DNA of 64,000 nucleotides from Owenia fusiformis (Eukaryota > Annelida > Polychaeta > Sabellida > Oweniidae), in assembly GCA_903813345.2 (NCBI GenBank), contig CAIIXF020000010.1, forward strand, positions 60,001-124,000, given 5' to 3'. The notes below the pieces were generated by a model. That model ran no database searches, had not been told where the DNA came from, and saw only the letters and a list, made by a program, of their open reading frames with translations. The translations under genes were made by a program, and so were the position numbers. How positions within the stretch are numbered: position 1 is the stretch's first letter; each line of letters opens with the position of its first letter. This document shows, in pieces, positions 47,840 through 58,680 of the stretch.

Positions 47840-49749
47840 CATTGGCTTTGCTTTCACGGTTTCTCTGAGATCATCATTGAAGCTGGCATATATGCTAGTG
47901 GATCTCTTGAAGGTGTGCTAACTGGAAACCATTATAACAGATCAATCAGAGTGCCCAAAATCTTCCTGGAGTTGCTACAAAGGAATTTGTAAGACAAGTT
48001 TATCAGCAAGCTACCAATCCCCATGCTCTCACAAGAGGTTATTGTCATGTAATATCACGATTCATCCAAGCTAGCAGAGAATGAGTTTGACCTCCACTTA
48101 CTCTGTTGAGCGTCTACAAGACCTATGTCCACTATTTTTCGCAATGGACCAGCCCAACTATGCTATATATCTAACAGCACAATATGTCATGCTTGCTAGC
48201 CTCAAGCATACAAACCTAGAGAAAGAAAGGCTATTGAGAGACCTTGGGTTTAGTGTTAATAAGTCCCAAGTACCTGCACTACATTTGCCAGTTGATCAAA
48301 CCACTGAGCAGACTATCAATCAGAGTGAGAAATCTGAGGGGGTGGGTTATTGGATTTATCACCAATCCAAATGCCTACTACCATGCAAACATAGCAGGCT
48401 CTGAAGGTGTTTCAAAAGCAAGGGCCGCAATAGGTAACTTTTTAGACTCCTTTGAGACATATGCTATAATCAACTCTACTGTCTATCATCAGGAATGCGG
48501 CCTGTTCCAGATGTAGCTCAAGACCTACTGCATGTCAGATCCAGAGGCAAGGTGGAATTTGAAAAGATTTGTGAGTGACACCAAAAGTTTTCAAGATCCA
48601 GTGAAAAGAATAAAGATGAAGACATTTGTGACAATCGAGAAGGACATCCTGATAACATCTGACAAGTTTAGAGCTGAAAGGAATATTTTTTGACAGTAAG
48701 TTCTTATATCTCAAGAGAACAAGAAAGTTTTAGAGTATCCGCTTAGTCCAGTGTCATAGGTGCTAGGGTCTCCTGATGGTCTGCCAGCGAAGGCAGCAAA
48801 AGCAACACTCCTAAATGCTCTTGAGAATCTCCAACATCACCCTTCAAGACCAGCAAAAGATGAATCATTCTACATATATGATGGTAATGCTATCTATCAC
48901 AGCTTAGTGCAGCGTCTATCCACCTTTGAAGAACTGGCAGAGCAAGTGTTTGACATGCTACCACTGAAGTCAGAGAGGGTAGATTTCTTAACTGACAGCT
49001 ATCAAATACATAGATTCAATAAAAGAACCAGAGAGAATGAGAAAAGGAACATCAAAACCCTTCATGATCCAAGGACCAAATCCCTAAGAATTGGTAAGAA
49101 TTTTTGAGCAACAGCCAAAACAAGACCCAACTAAACAGTCTTATCCTTCGCAAGTGGCAAGCAGATAAGTACTCAGCCAAGCTGAAGAACAGAAAAGTAT
49201 GCTTTACATGTGCAAAATTCTCACTAGTGATGGTCTAAATGTCCGATCATATGTTGATAACAATCTACTGTCAACACAAGAAGAAGCAAACACCAAGATG
49301 AGTACATGTGAAGATGTTTTGATCAGTCAAAGAACATTATTGTACATTCCCCAGACACAGATTTTCTAGTCTTGATGATACACCATTCTCACAGGTTGTT
49401 ATTGTGTTAGTGCATTTGTTCAACGAGGAAAAACCAGGCCCCCAACTCTGCTATTCAATAGCCAGAAATACCAAGATGCATTCAATTAATGTATTGGGTC
49501 ATCTACAAATATTACAACTGAAACACAGGCTGTAATTGAAGAGTTTGTGTGTAACACAAGCCTGTACTCTCATCTCCCAGAGGCAATAGGTTGAAATCTT
49601 GTGTACTAGAACTAGACTGGTGCACATCAAATATATTACGACAAGATCTTGTTGATGTGATGAGGCCAGCTATGACAGATCATCAGGAAGAGTCAGAACC
49701 CACATATGATCTTCAAAATTATATAGGTGAAGTTTTCAAAAAGGACTAA
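47840..49749 (+). pseudogene. Decayed multicopy invertebrate transposon-associated ORF (second copy)
   Basis: Blocks in order on the plus strand, in shifting frames: GFSEIIIEAGIYASGSLEGV followed by LTGNHYNRS (47858-47940); AMDQPNYAIYLTAQYVMLAS (48140-48205); NAYYHANIAGSEGVSKARAA (48370-48430); EYPLSPVS and LGSPDGLPAKAAKATLLNAL (48737-48830); ESFYIYDGNAIYHSLVQRLS with TFEELAEQVFDML and SERVDFLTDSY (48860-49010); LELDWCTSNILRQDLVDVM, ending NYIGEVFKKD (49605-49749). The order matches the family described at 36290-38140 and, from memory, abundant uncharacterised proteins in invertebrate genomes (ESG...G..SGKHYNR, YIFDGMAxIQ and FxELA..IF..RVDFVxD blocks). Frameshifts and stops show it is dead. 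The 5' end is missing where the left inverted arm begins. Confidence 0.7.
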
Positions 49750-51415
49750 GGAGGACTGAAATAGACTGGTTTAAGAACTTTACAGCTTCATCTGTTGGTT
49801 AAATGACAGGGTCATAGTATGCTGTATTACTTATCTCTTTTTCAAGCTTCATTTGATATCATATAAAGTCTTCTGAGTGCCATCACTCTGGGGCCTATCA
49901 CATATCACCTTCTGCAAGCAAATGTAAAAGTATCACTATAGAATAGAGATGTGTCAGATATACTAGAATAATAGCTCATACAAATGTGAACTACAAAGAA
50001 TGTAAACTACTAGGATATATATTCAGCCAATATAGTTTACTCATACATTTGTTGTTTTCTCTAAATGGCCAAATGAATAGTCAAATGAAGAATAATTTCA
50101 TTAAGCATAATGTAACATAACATAAATGTATGGTTTCCATGATAATATATTTATATATGATATTATATGTATATATTTATTATATGATTATTATATTTTT
50201 AGGAGAGCTTCTTCAACTACCACTGGAAACATGGTAACATAAATATCAACATTATTTATTGGGTTTTTAATTTTATACTCATGAATTACAAAGTGGTACA
50301 TGTCTGGTGCCACGCCCACTTCTTATAGACTTGGGGGGGGGGGGGTTCTTTCATGTATGATTATGGACCTTTCATACTAATGGTGTCATTCTATTCTGCA
50401 ATAAAATGAAAGAATACATTTTGTGTGTTTTTGAAACCAATTATCAATGTGAAAATTCATCACTAGAAAAAATATCAAACTTCAACCAAGTTGCAATGGG
50501 GCAAAATTGCCATAAATTGTCCAGCTCGGAAAAACATTTTCTTGGTTGCTATAGCAACCATCACTCCAAATAATCCCAAAGTTTCAATACAGCTCTGTGT
50601 TGACCCCAGGAAGGTTTTAAGATCTTTGAGAGATACAGGACATTTGAATTTTGTATATATGGGACCACATGCACGAGGGCTTCGATCAAATTATTGGCTA
50701 TTTCATTACCATAGTTCTGTTGCTATGGCAACATAAATATATGGTTTCCATGGTAATATATCTAGTTTTTTAAAAGAACTTCTTCAACTACCACTGGAAA
50801 CAGGGTACCATAAATATCAACACTATTTATTGGGTGTTTAAACTTATGAATTACAAACTGGTACATGTCTTGTGCCACGCCCACTTTTTATAGACTTTGG
50901 GGGTGGGTTCATTCATGTACGATTATGGACCTTTAATACTAAAGGTGTCAATTCTAATCTGCAATAAAATGAAAGAATACAGTTGTAGTGTGTTTTTGAA
51001 ACCAATTGACAATGTGAAAATTCATCAATACAAAAAATATCTAACTTCAACCAGGTTGCTACAGGCCAAAATTGCTGTAAATTGCCAGTTCGGAAACACA
51101 TTTTCTTGGTTGCTATAGCAACCGTTATTCCAAATACTCCTAAACTTTCAATACATCTATGTGTTGACCCCAGGAAGGTACCCTGCAAGTTTCAGACACA
51201 TATCTATAATATTTTTAAAGTTATTAAGAAAGAGTTGAGACCCCCTCGAAAATAACCTTGGGGGGTATAAAACCTAGAAAAGCTATCCATAATGGTCGCT
51301 TTTTGGGCGTCAAAGTTCCAAATCATTAAATCTGACATGTTTCCCGAGGTAAATAATGTGGTTCAAATTTGCTCACTGACGGGCCCACCTTTGGCTACCA
51401 TATGAGCCCCTATAA

Positions 51416-52186
51416 GGTATTGGCATAAAATATTATTTACAGAAACTTAAGGATAGGCATATTTTAACATTCAAATACTAAACCTTAAATTGACTTGCAA
51501 TTTGATTGCTCAGAAATATCTTGCTTTAGTTTCTGCGCGAGGTTCCATTTTTTCGTTCAGTTTCTTGCGCATGCGCATTCTTAAATAATGTTCACATGAT
51601 CGCACTACTTGACCAATAGAAAATGTTTTAAATCGAGTCTTCAGCTAGCGGCCAATCGTAGGACTCGTACTGTACTGCTCGGAAATCGAGAATTGCCTCG
51701 TACTATTTCAATCAGAAATCAACTTCCGGGAAGGAAGCTTAGAAAGAAAATTTTATGTCTTTTAGAAATAGAATTTCCTTCAATTATTTAGTGGATTCTG
51801 ATGAAATAAAGAGACTGAAGGTAAGATCATTATTAAATCATTCATCCAAACTTGATTTTGTGCATATGACTTGCACTGCGTCTACAAAACGCAATAAATT
51901 TTTATTTCCGGGTCCAAGGGATATATTTTGCGTGTATATATTGTAAGGACGGCATTATTGAAAACCATTAGTTAACATAATAAATGTGTTATTGTGGATC
52001 ACATAAATCACATTTTCATAAGTCACATTTTCTAGGAAAAACGGTAAATCTCAGACACATGAACACTTGACCATTGATATTTAAAGATCTGACATGAAAA
52101 TTTGAAGTCAGTTCTAGCTTTTGTATTTGAATGGTAAAATATGCCTATCCTTTTAGTTTCTGTAAATCATTGTTTTATGCCAATAC
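51416..52186. mobile_element. 771-bp TTAA-targeted DNA element nested in the right arm
   Basis: The other arm of the host element lacks this block, which defines it exactly. Its ends GGTATTGGCATAAAA and TTTTATGCCAATAC form a roughly 60-bp imperfect TIR that includes TTTACAGAAACT and GGATAGGCATATTTTA. The intact arm has TATTAATG at the site. The flanks here are TAA on the left and TTAA on the right, consistent with a TTAA duplication that lost one base. TTAA is typical of piggyBac and Kolobok elements. No transposase. Confidence 0.8.
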
Positions 52187-52386
52187 TTAAATGTTATGAT
52201 ATTTTTCTAGCCTTTAAAAAAAGTTGCAAAATTTTTTGGCACACCCTGTATATATATTTTTGATTGAAAATTAAACTGATAAGTGGTCCTTTTGACAGGA
52301 GTACACCTCTTAACGATACCATATATAATACCCACACCCCCATATGCCATTGCCAATACACTGATTAAGTACACTGACCTTTCCAG

Positions 52387-52881
52387 GGGGAATATGTGGT
52401 AAAACATTTGTCAGCAGTTGTGAAGATGGCTGGGTTAAATATGAAACAAGTTGCTACTCTTTCATAAACAGCATCAATGACAGTAGCTTATCATTTGATG
52501 ATGGTCAACAGAAATGCTCAAAAATGATCAAAGTTGATGAGGATGAGGTCAACCACGAGGGACATGCAAACACACCTTATTTAGCTTGCATTGATGATAT
52601 ATATGAAAATCATTTCATACAAAGCTATCTAAAGGATCATTATATAGAAGGAGGTACATGGCGTATTGGGGCCAAGTTTGATCAAGGAACTGACGCATAC
52701 ATTTGTGAGTCAACTCTATACAAAAGTGCTCCAATTGGCTACAGTAACATGGACAATACTCAGTTGGTAACTAAGGAGGACAAGAATCAATGCATGGTCA
52801 TTACAAAGCTCTTACTTGGCTACAAATGGCAGAAACAAAACTGTGGTGTGAAACATGTGCCTCATATCTGTGAAGTGAATG
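52387..52881 (+). CDS. C-type lectin-like domain exon (complete domain, symmetric phase 1-1)
   Basis: Acceptor TGACCTTTCCAG precedes 52387 and donor GTAAGA follows 52881. The exon encodes 164 full codons plus split codons. Residues 11-22 are CEDGWVKYETSC, the extra N-terminal disulphide pair of long-form C-type lectin-like domains. The canonical pairs fit Cys43-Cys161 and Cys135-Cys152. TWRIGAKFDQG (90-100) stands at the WIGL core position, and CMVI...YKWQKQNCG...HICEVN closes the fold. The Ca2+-dependent sugar site looks absent: there is no EPN or QPD, and the WND position reads WQKQNC. Protein or lipid recognition, or a non-classical ligand, is more likely than calcium-dependent sugar binding. 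Three extra cysteines (3, 67, 106) could add disulphides. The whole domain in one phase 1-1 exon is typical of shuffled extracellular modules. It lies between transmembrane exons C and D. Confidence 0.9.
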
Positions 52882-52887
52882 GTAAGA

Positions 52888-53490
52888 AGCATATTTATTG
52901 AAAAAATCTAAACTCATCTTATGATAGGTTTAAATACAATTCTTGGTTCTCAGATTGTTTCTTATATTTTTATTATGATTGATTATGATTATCTTGTTTT
53001 ATTTTATGGTGATTTTTTCAAACACTGAATTGCAATAAGCCAATAAGTGGGATTGTGGTTGTGCCATCTTTTTTCCATGAACATTTCATCCAAATTAAGT
53101 TTGGTAAGGATATAGCAAAGCCCTCAGTCCATCTGTCCATCACCATACAGGGAAGGAGAATGTTTCAACTGCAACAAAGTAAAAACATTCAACCCACACA
53201 AGCCTGGGGAACCTGCTTTTATAAATGATGTGGATTTTTAATGTACTTAATCATGACTTTCACATTAAGGGCAGAATCAGATCTAACAATGTAATAGTAT
53301 AATCTTTGGATTGCCAGAGTTGTATGACATTTGATGAGTGTAAATGTTGTGTTTGGAGCATTTTACTATAGCCATTTTGTAGGAAATAAATCTAAAAATG
53401 CATATTAATCTATTGATTTAAAGTATGACCTAAATCAATTACAAACTTCGTATTTGCACATTTGATGACCATTTTTGTCATATTGTTCAA
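52888..53490. other. Intron, no gene recognised
   Basis: AT-rich sequence without repeats of note. Confidence 0.45.
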
Positions 53491-53494
53491 TTAT

Positions 53495-53965
53495 TAATTC
53501 CATCGAACAAAGTTCAGAAGGATATAATGAACGCCTCGGTCCATACGCACATGCGTCGGTCCAGGCGATAACTCCTATACCTTGGGCCGGATTTTGTTCA
53601 TATTTTGTACACATGTGCCCAATGGGAATAGAAGTTTTGCTGATATCAGATTTTCAAATTGGCCACTCATGTAAAAATGTTTGCCATTTTAGTGTCGATT
53701 TTTCCAGTACTTTAGTACAATATATAAACTCTAATATCAGAATGTTTTGAATGTAATAAAGTTATATAGGACATTAATACATCTAAAAATGTATATATTT
53801 AATATAAGAAACATGTGACAGCCTTACATGCTATTTTACAATTTTGACTGCAACTTGAAAAGGTTATGGAGCGATTTTGTTCATATTTGATATGTGAATA
53901 CTCATAAGCATGCATGGCACACGGTTTTATGACACTTTGGCTAGAAGGAGCAATATTGAAAATGG
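53495..53965 (+). repeat. Dispersed repeat G, copy 1
   Basis: Shares with 63600-63965 the order CCATCGAACAA.GTTC, GGATATA..GAACGCC, GGCCACTCAT, TTATATAGGACATTAATA, GGAGCGATTTT, CATATTTG.TATGTGAAT, CATGGCACAC and AAATGGC. It continues directly into the R unit at 53970. Confidence 0.8.
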
Positions 53966-53969
53966 CCGT

Positions 53970-54296
53970 CATTTTTATAGACTAGAATCAGGGGGTTGAA
54001 AATATAATGACATCTTATATTTTGACGAGCAGGCAAGTCATGTTCACTAATTTAAAGGAAAAGGGTTCCTAAATTGATACTGAGATTTAACAAAACGAAA
54101 TAGGTGTCAAAATATGTGTTTTTGGGTAAAAAATATGTTTTTTGCTGAATTTTTAAAAAAAATTAAAACATTTTTTTAGAAGTTTTATTTTAGTAAATAC
54201 AGTCTGGTTGACAACGGAAAAGTGAAAATAAATCAGTTTTGATCGAATTTGGTGATTTTTGGGAGGTTTTAAAGATTTATCTTGTGGTTGTCATAG
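53970..54296 (+). repeat. R unit, copy 1 (left of the palindrome)
   Basis: About 320 bp from TAGACTAGAATCAG to CTTGTGGTTGTCATA. It matches 58681-59001 and 59002-59318 in direct orientation (GCAGGCAAGT, TTGATACTGAGATTTAACAA, AATAGGTGTCA, AGTCTGGTTGAC, TCAGTTTTGATCGA). Confidence 0.85.
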
Positions 54297-55447
54297 TAGT
54301 ATAGTAGGAACAAGGGGTCCCCATGCACCCATAAGGTGTGAATAAGTTACATACATTTTTGTCATCCCTAGGGTGTCTATTTAATGAATTCATTTGTTAA
54401 CATTGCCAACTAATGTCCCATAGTACTTTTATGGCGGCATTCAGTTACCATGGTTACGCATCTTTAGACATCTTACCTTGGTATCTTAAATCATTTGTAG
54501 CTCTGTCATTATTTGGTCTATAGAAATGATATTGGTACCAAATTGAACCTCGTTAAATTTTCAATAAATTTCTGATATTCAATAATGCAAATTATCTAAT
54601 TTGCATAAATTATGACGTCATCAATCTATTTTTGGTTCAGAATTTCCAACTATAGCAACGTATCTATTAGAACTGAGGCCGTATGGCAAAATTTCTGAAA
54701 GGTTTTGTCCTTTATTCTATTAGTAGAAGGTATATGCAACATAAAAGTGAAAACACGTTCGAAATTGAATCAGTATTACGTAACTTTCGAGGCAGCTATC
54801 GTGAATGTCATTATTTGACAATAATATACATACATCTTACCTTGGAGTCTTGAATCAATGTAGCTTCGCCATTATTTGGTCTATAGAGATGCTATTGGTA
54901 TCTGATTAAACCTTATTAAAATTTACTATATGGTTACAATATTCAGTTATGCAAATTAGCTAATTTGCATTAATTGTGACGTCATCAATCCATTTTTGGT
55001 TCAGAATATCCTAGTATAGCAACATATCTATTAGAACTGAGGCCGTATGACAGAATGTGTGCAAAGTTTTGTCCCTTATTTGATGAGTGAAAGATATAAG
55101 CAACATTAAAGAGACAACAAATCTTCAAAATTGGATCAGAATTAACAAAATTATCCAGCTTTGGACGCAGCTACTGTGAACGTCATTGTTTGACAATTAT
55201 AAAAAGAATATTAAATTAACAAAAAAAGTAACAACCATAGTTGTTTCAATCTTATTGAGTAAAAATGTGCATGTATTGAACTGAACTAATAAGTATGTGG
55301 AAAGGTTACATGTATTTTGACTATCATTCACAGGGGTCAAAACGGTTATCTCGACCCTGTATATTAAAGATCCAATTTTATAATTTACCATGCACTTTCA
55401 ATGATTCATATAAATAGTATACATATAGTCTGATTTTCATCATATTC

Positions 55448-55636
55448 TTGATTCTTAAAGAATCTGAAGTATATAGCATGATTAGAAGTGAAGATGATTC
55501 ATCATATGGTTTATGTAATATTTCTAACATTTCAGATGCTATGGTAACATCACTTGATAATGAGGTTTTTACATTTCACGTTCTTAATGAGTTAAAAGAA
55601 AGTTATTCTCCCTTTGCTTTAGAGATAAATAGATAA
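55448..55636 (+). CDS. Small conserved open frame in the left palindrome arm
   Basis: 62 codons: MILKESEVYSMIRSEDDSSY then GLCNISNISDAMVTSLDNEV and FTFHVLNELKESYSP. The mirrored frame in the right arm (57514-57296) differs at only a few residues before its divergent tail. Composition is ordinary-protein-like, not repeat-like. No family recognised. Because the arms are nearly identical DNA, conservation between them does not by itself prove coding. It could be a captured exon fragment. Confidence 0.25.
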   Translation: MILKESEVYSMIRSEDDSSYGLCNISNISDAMVTSLDNEVFTFHVLNELKESYSPFALEINR

Positions 55637-55739
55637 ATGAATTTGTTTAAAAAAATTATAACTTAATTTAACCCTCTCCTGACAGCCCCCATATTTGAAG
55701 ATTTTGGTGAAACCTGGCAAAATACATTAATTATTAGGT

Positions 55740-56165
55740 TCCAGAAGCCCCCAGAAGCTATATGATGGCCCCCAGTGGCCCCAAGAATCTATACAGGGGC
55801 CCCAAGTGGCCCCAAGAAGGTATACGATGGCCCCCAGAAGCTATACAAGGGCCCACAGAAACTATACTGTGGTCTCCAGAAGCTATATGGTGGCCCCCAA
55901 TGGCCCTCAGAAGCTATATGATGGCCCCCAGAAGCTAATTAGTGGCCCCCAGGAGCTATATGGTGGCACCCAGAAGCTAACAGGGAACCCCAGTGGCCCC
56001 AAGAAGCTATACGATGGCCCCCAGAAGCTATACAGTGGCCCCCAGAAGCTATACAGCAACCCCCAGAAGCTACACGATGGCCCCCAATGGCTCCCAGAAG
56101 CTATACAGGGCCCCCAGTAGCCCCTAGAAGCTATACGGTGGCCCCCAAAGCTATATGGTGGCCCA
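55740..56165 (+). repeat. 21-bp minisatellite, forward-oriented part
   Basis: Units of 21 bp, AGAAGCTATACAGTGGCCCCC with variants (ATGATGG, GTGGTGG, AGGGGCC fillers). 21 bp is 7 codons, so MAPRSYT-like heptapeptide frames stay open by chance on this and other frames; they are not genes. Confidence 0.95.
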
Positions 56166-57215
56166 TTGGGGGACACTGTATAGCTTCGAGGCCATCGTAT
56201 AGCTTATGGGGGCTATCGTATAGTTTCTGCGGGCCCTTGCATAGCTTCTGGGGGCCATCTTATAGCTTCTGGGAGCCACTGGGGGCCCCTGTATAGCTTT
56301 TGAGGGCTACAGTACAGTTTCTGCAGGCCCTTGCATAGCTTCTGGGGGCCATCGTATAGCTTCTGGGAGCCACTGTGAGCCCCTGTATAGCTTCTGGGGG
56401 CCACTATATAGCTTTCAGGGCCACTGAGGGCCACCGTATAGCTTCTAGGGGCTACTGGGGGGGGCCCTTTATAGCTTCTGGGAGCCATTGGGGGCCACCA
56501 TATAGATTCTGGGGGCCATTGTGTAGCTTCTGGGAACCACCATGTAGCTCCTGAGGGTCACTATTTAGCTTCTGGGGGCCATCATATGGCCTATGAGGGC
56601 CACTGGGGGCCATCGTATAGCTTCTAGGGGCTACTGGGGGCCCTTCACATCTTCTGGGAGCTATTGGGGGCCATCATTTTGATTCTTGGGGCCATCATGT
56701 AGCTTTTTGGGGCTCCTGTATAGCTTCTGGGGGCCATCGTTTAGCTTCTTGGGGCCACTGGGGTCCCCTGTATAGCTTCTGGGAGCCACCGTATAGCTCC
56801 TGGGGGCCAGTAATTAGCTTCTGGAGGCCATCATATAGCTTCCGAGGGCCACTGGGGGCCACCATATAGCTTCTGGAGACCATAGTATAGTTTCTGGGGG
56901 CCCTTGTATAGCTTCTGGGGGCCATAGTATAGCTTCTGGGGGCCCCCGTGTAGCTTCTGGGGGCCACCGCATAGCTTTTTGGGGCCACTGGGGGCCCCTG
57001 TATAGCTTCTGGGCGCCATCGTATAGCTCCTGGGGGCCACAGGGTTTCCTGTATAGGTTCTGGGAGCCACCGTATAGCTCCTGGGGGCCACTATTCAGCT
57101 TCTGGGGCCAACATATAGCTTCTGGGGAGCACAGTATAGCTTCTGGGGGCCACTTGGGGCCCCTGTATAGATTCTTGGGGCCACTGGGGGCCATCATATA
57201 GCTTCTGGGGGCATC
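56166..57215 (-). repeat. 21-bp minisatellite, reverse-oriented part
   Basis: The same unit as 55740-56165 in opposite orientation (TATAGCTTCTGGGGGCCA). It is about 2.5 times as long as the forward part, so the core is asymmetric although the arms are symmetric. The switch lies at about 56155-56190 (GGTGGCCCATTGGGGGACAC). Confidence 0.95.
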
Positions 57216-57295
57216 AGGAACCTAGTAATTAATGTAAATTGCCAGGTTTCACTAAAATCTTCAAATATGGGGGCTGTCAGGGGGGGTTAAATTAA

Positions 57296-57514
57296 TTAAG
57301 TTATAATTTTTCTTAACAAATTGATGCGACTATTTATCTCTAAAGCAGAGGGAGAATAACTTCCTTTTAACTCATTAAGAACGTGAAATGTAAAAACCTC
57401 ATTATCAAGTGATGTTACCATAGCATCTGAAATGTTAGAAATATTACATAAACCATATGATGAATCATCTTCACTTCTAATCATGCTATATACTTCAGAT
57501 TCTTTAAGAATCAA
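57296..57514 (-). CDS. Small conserved open frame in the right palindrome arm
   Basis: 72-codon mirror of 55448-55636. The first 50 residues are the same except KG for KE. The tail differs after ALEIN, where the left copy has an early stop and this one reads on (SRINLLRKIIT). No family recognised. Confidence 0.25.
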   Translation of the reverse strand: MILKESEVYSMIRSEDDSSYGLCNISNISDAMVTSLDNEVFTFHVLNELKGSYSPSALEINSRINLLRKIIT

Positions 57515-58680
57515 GAATATGATGAAAATCAGACTATATGTATACTATTTATATGAATCATTGAAAGTGCATGGTAAATTATAAGATTGGATCTTTAATA
57601 TACAGGGTCGAGATAATCGTTTTGACCCCTGTGAATGATAGTCAAAATGCATGTAACCTTTCCACATACTTATTAGTTCAGTTCAATACATGCACATTTT
57701 TACTCAATAAGATTGAAACAACTATGGTTGTTACTTTTTTTGTTAATTTAATGTTCTTTTTATAATTATCAAACAATGACGTTCACAGTAGCTGCCTCCA
57801 AAGCTGGATAATTTTGTTAATTCTGATCCAATTTTGAAGATTTGTTGTCTCTTTAATGTTGCTTATATCTTCCACTCATCAAATAAGGGACAAAACTATG
57901 CACACATGCACACATCCTGTCACACGGCCTCAGTTCTAATAGATATGTTACTATACTAGGATATTCTGAACAAAAAATGGATTGATGACGTCACAATTCA
58001 TGCAAATTAGCTAATTTGCATAACTGAATATTGTAACCATATAGTAAATTTAATAAGGTCTAATCAGATACCAATAGCATCTCTATAGACTAAATAATGG
58101 CGAAGCTACATTGATTCAAGACTCAAAGGTAAGATGTATGTATATTATTGTCAAATAATGACATTCACGATAGCTGCCTCGAAAGTTACATAACTTTCGT
58201 AATACTGATTCAATTTTGGATCTGTTTTCACTTTTATGTTGCTTATACCTCCTACTAATAGAATAAAGGACAAAACCTTTCAGAAATTTTGCCACACGGC
58301 CTCAGTTCTAATAGATACTTTGCTATAGTTGGAAATTCTGAACCAAAAATAGATTGATGACGTCATAATTTATGCAAATTAGATAATTTGCACAATTGAA
58401 TATCAGAAATTTATTGGAAATTTAACGAGGTTTAATTTGGTACCACTATCATTTCTATAGACCAAATAATGACAGAGCTACAAATGATTTAAGATACCAA
58501 GGTAAGATGTCTAAAGATGCGTAACCATGGTAACTGAATGCCGCCATAAAAGTACTATGGGACATTAGTTGGCAATGTTAACAAATGAATTCATTAAATA
58601 GACACCATAGGGATGACAAAAATGTATGTAACTTATTCACACCTTATGGGTGCATGGGAACCCCTTGTTCCTACTATACT

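Larger units (their letters stand above)
45812..52248. mobile_element. 6.4-kb element with about 2-kb inverted arms and mariner-like CAGGGTGTGCC ends
   Basis: Ends CAGGGTGTGCCAAAAAAT and ATTTTTTGGCACACCCTG lie between TA dinucleotides (45810-45811 and 52249-52250), as in Tc1/mariner-type insertion. The arms (45812-47838 and 49456-52248) match over their whole length apart from a 771-bp insertion at 51416-52186. Each arm has an internal direct duplication of about 530 bp (GTTGCTATAGCAACCAAGAA, GTGGGCGTGGCAC), at 46100-46560 and about 46640-47160 in the left arm. The loop and right arm carry a decayed multicopy ORF. No mariner transposase was found. Confidence 0.85.

Noticed and set aside
51609-51791. 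60-codon frame inside the TTAA element
   Set aside because: Basic composition but no transposase motif and no catalytic residues; the element is too short to be autonomous.
55806-57197. Long open frames rich in MAPRSYT, GPQKLY and SFWGP motifs on both strands
   Set aside because: They are translations of the 21-bp minisatellite. A 7-codon period keeps every frame open without selection.
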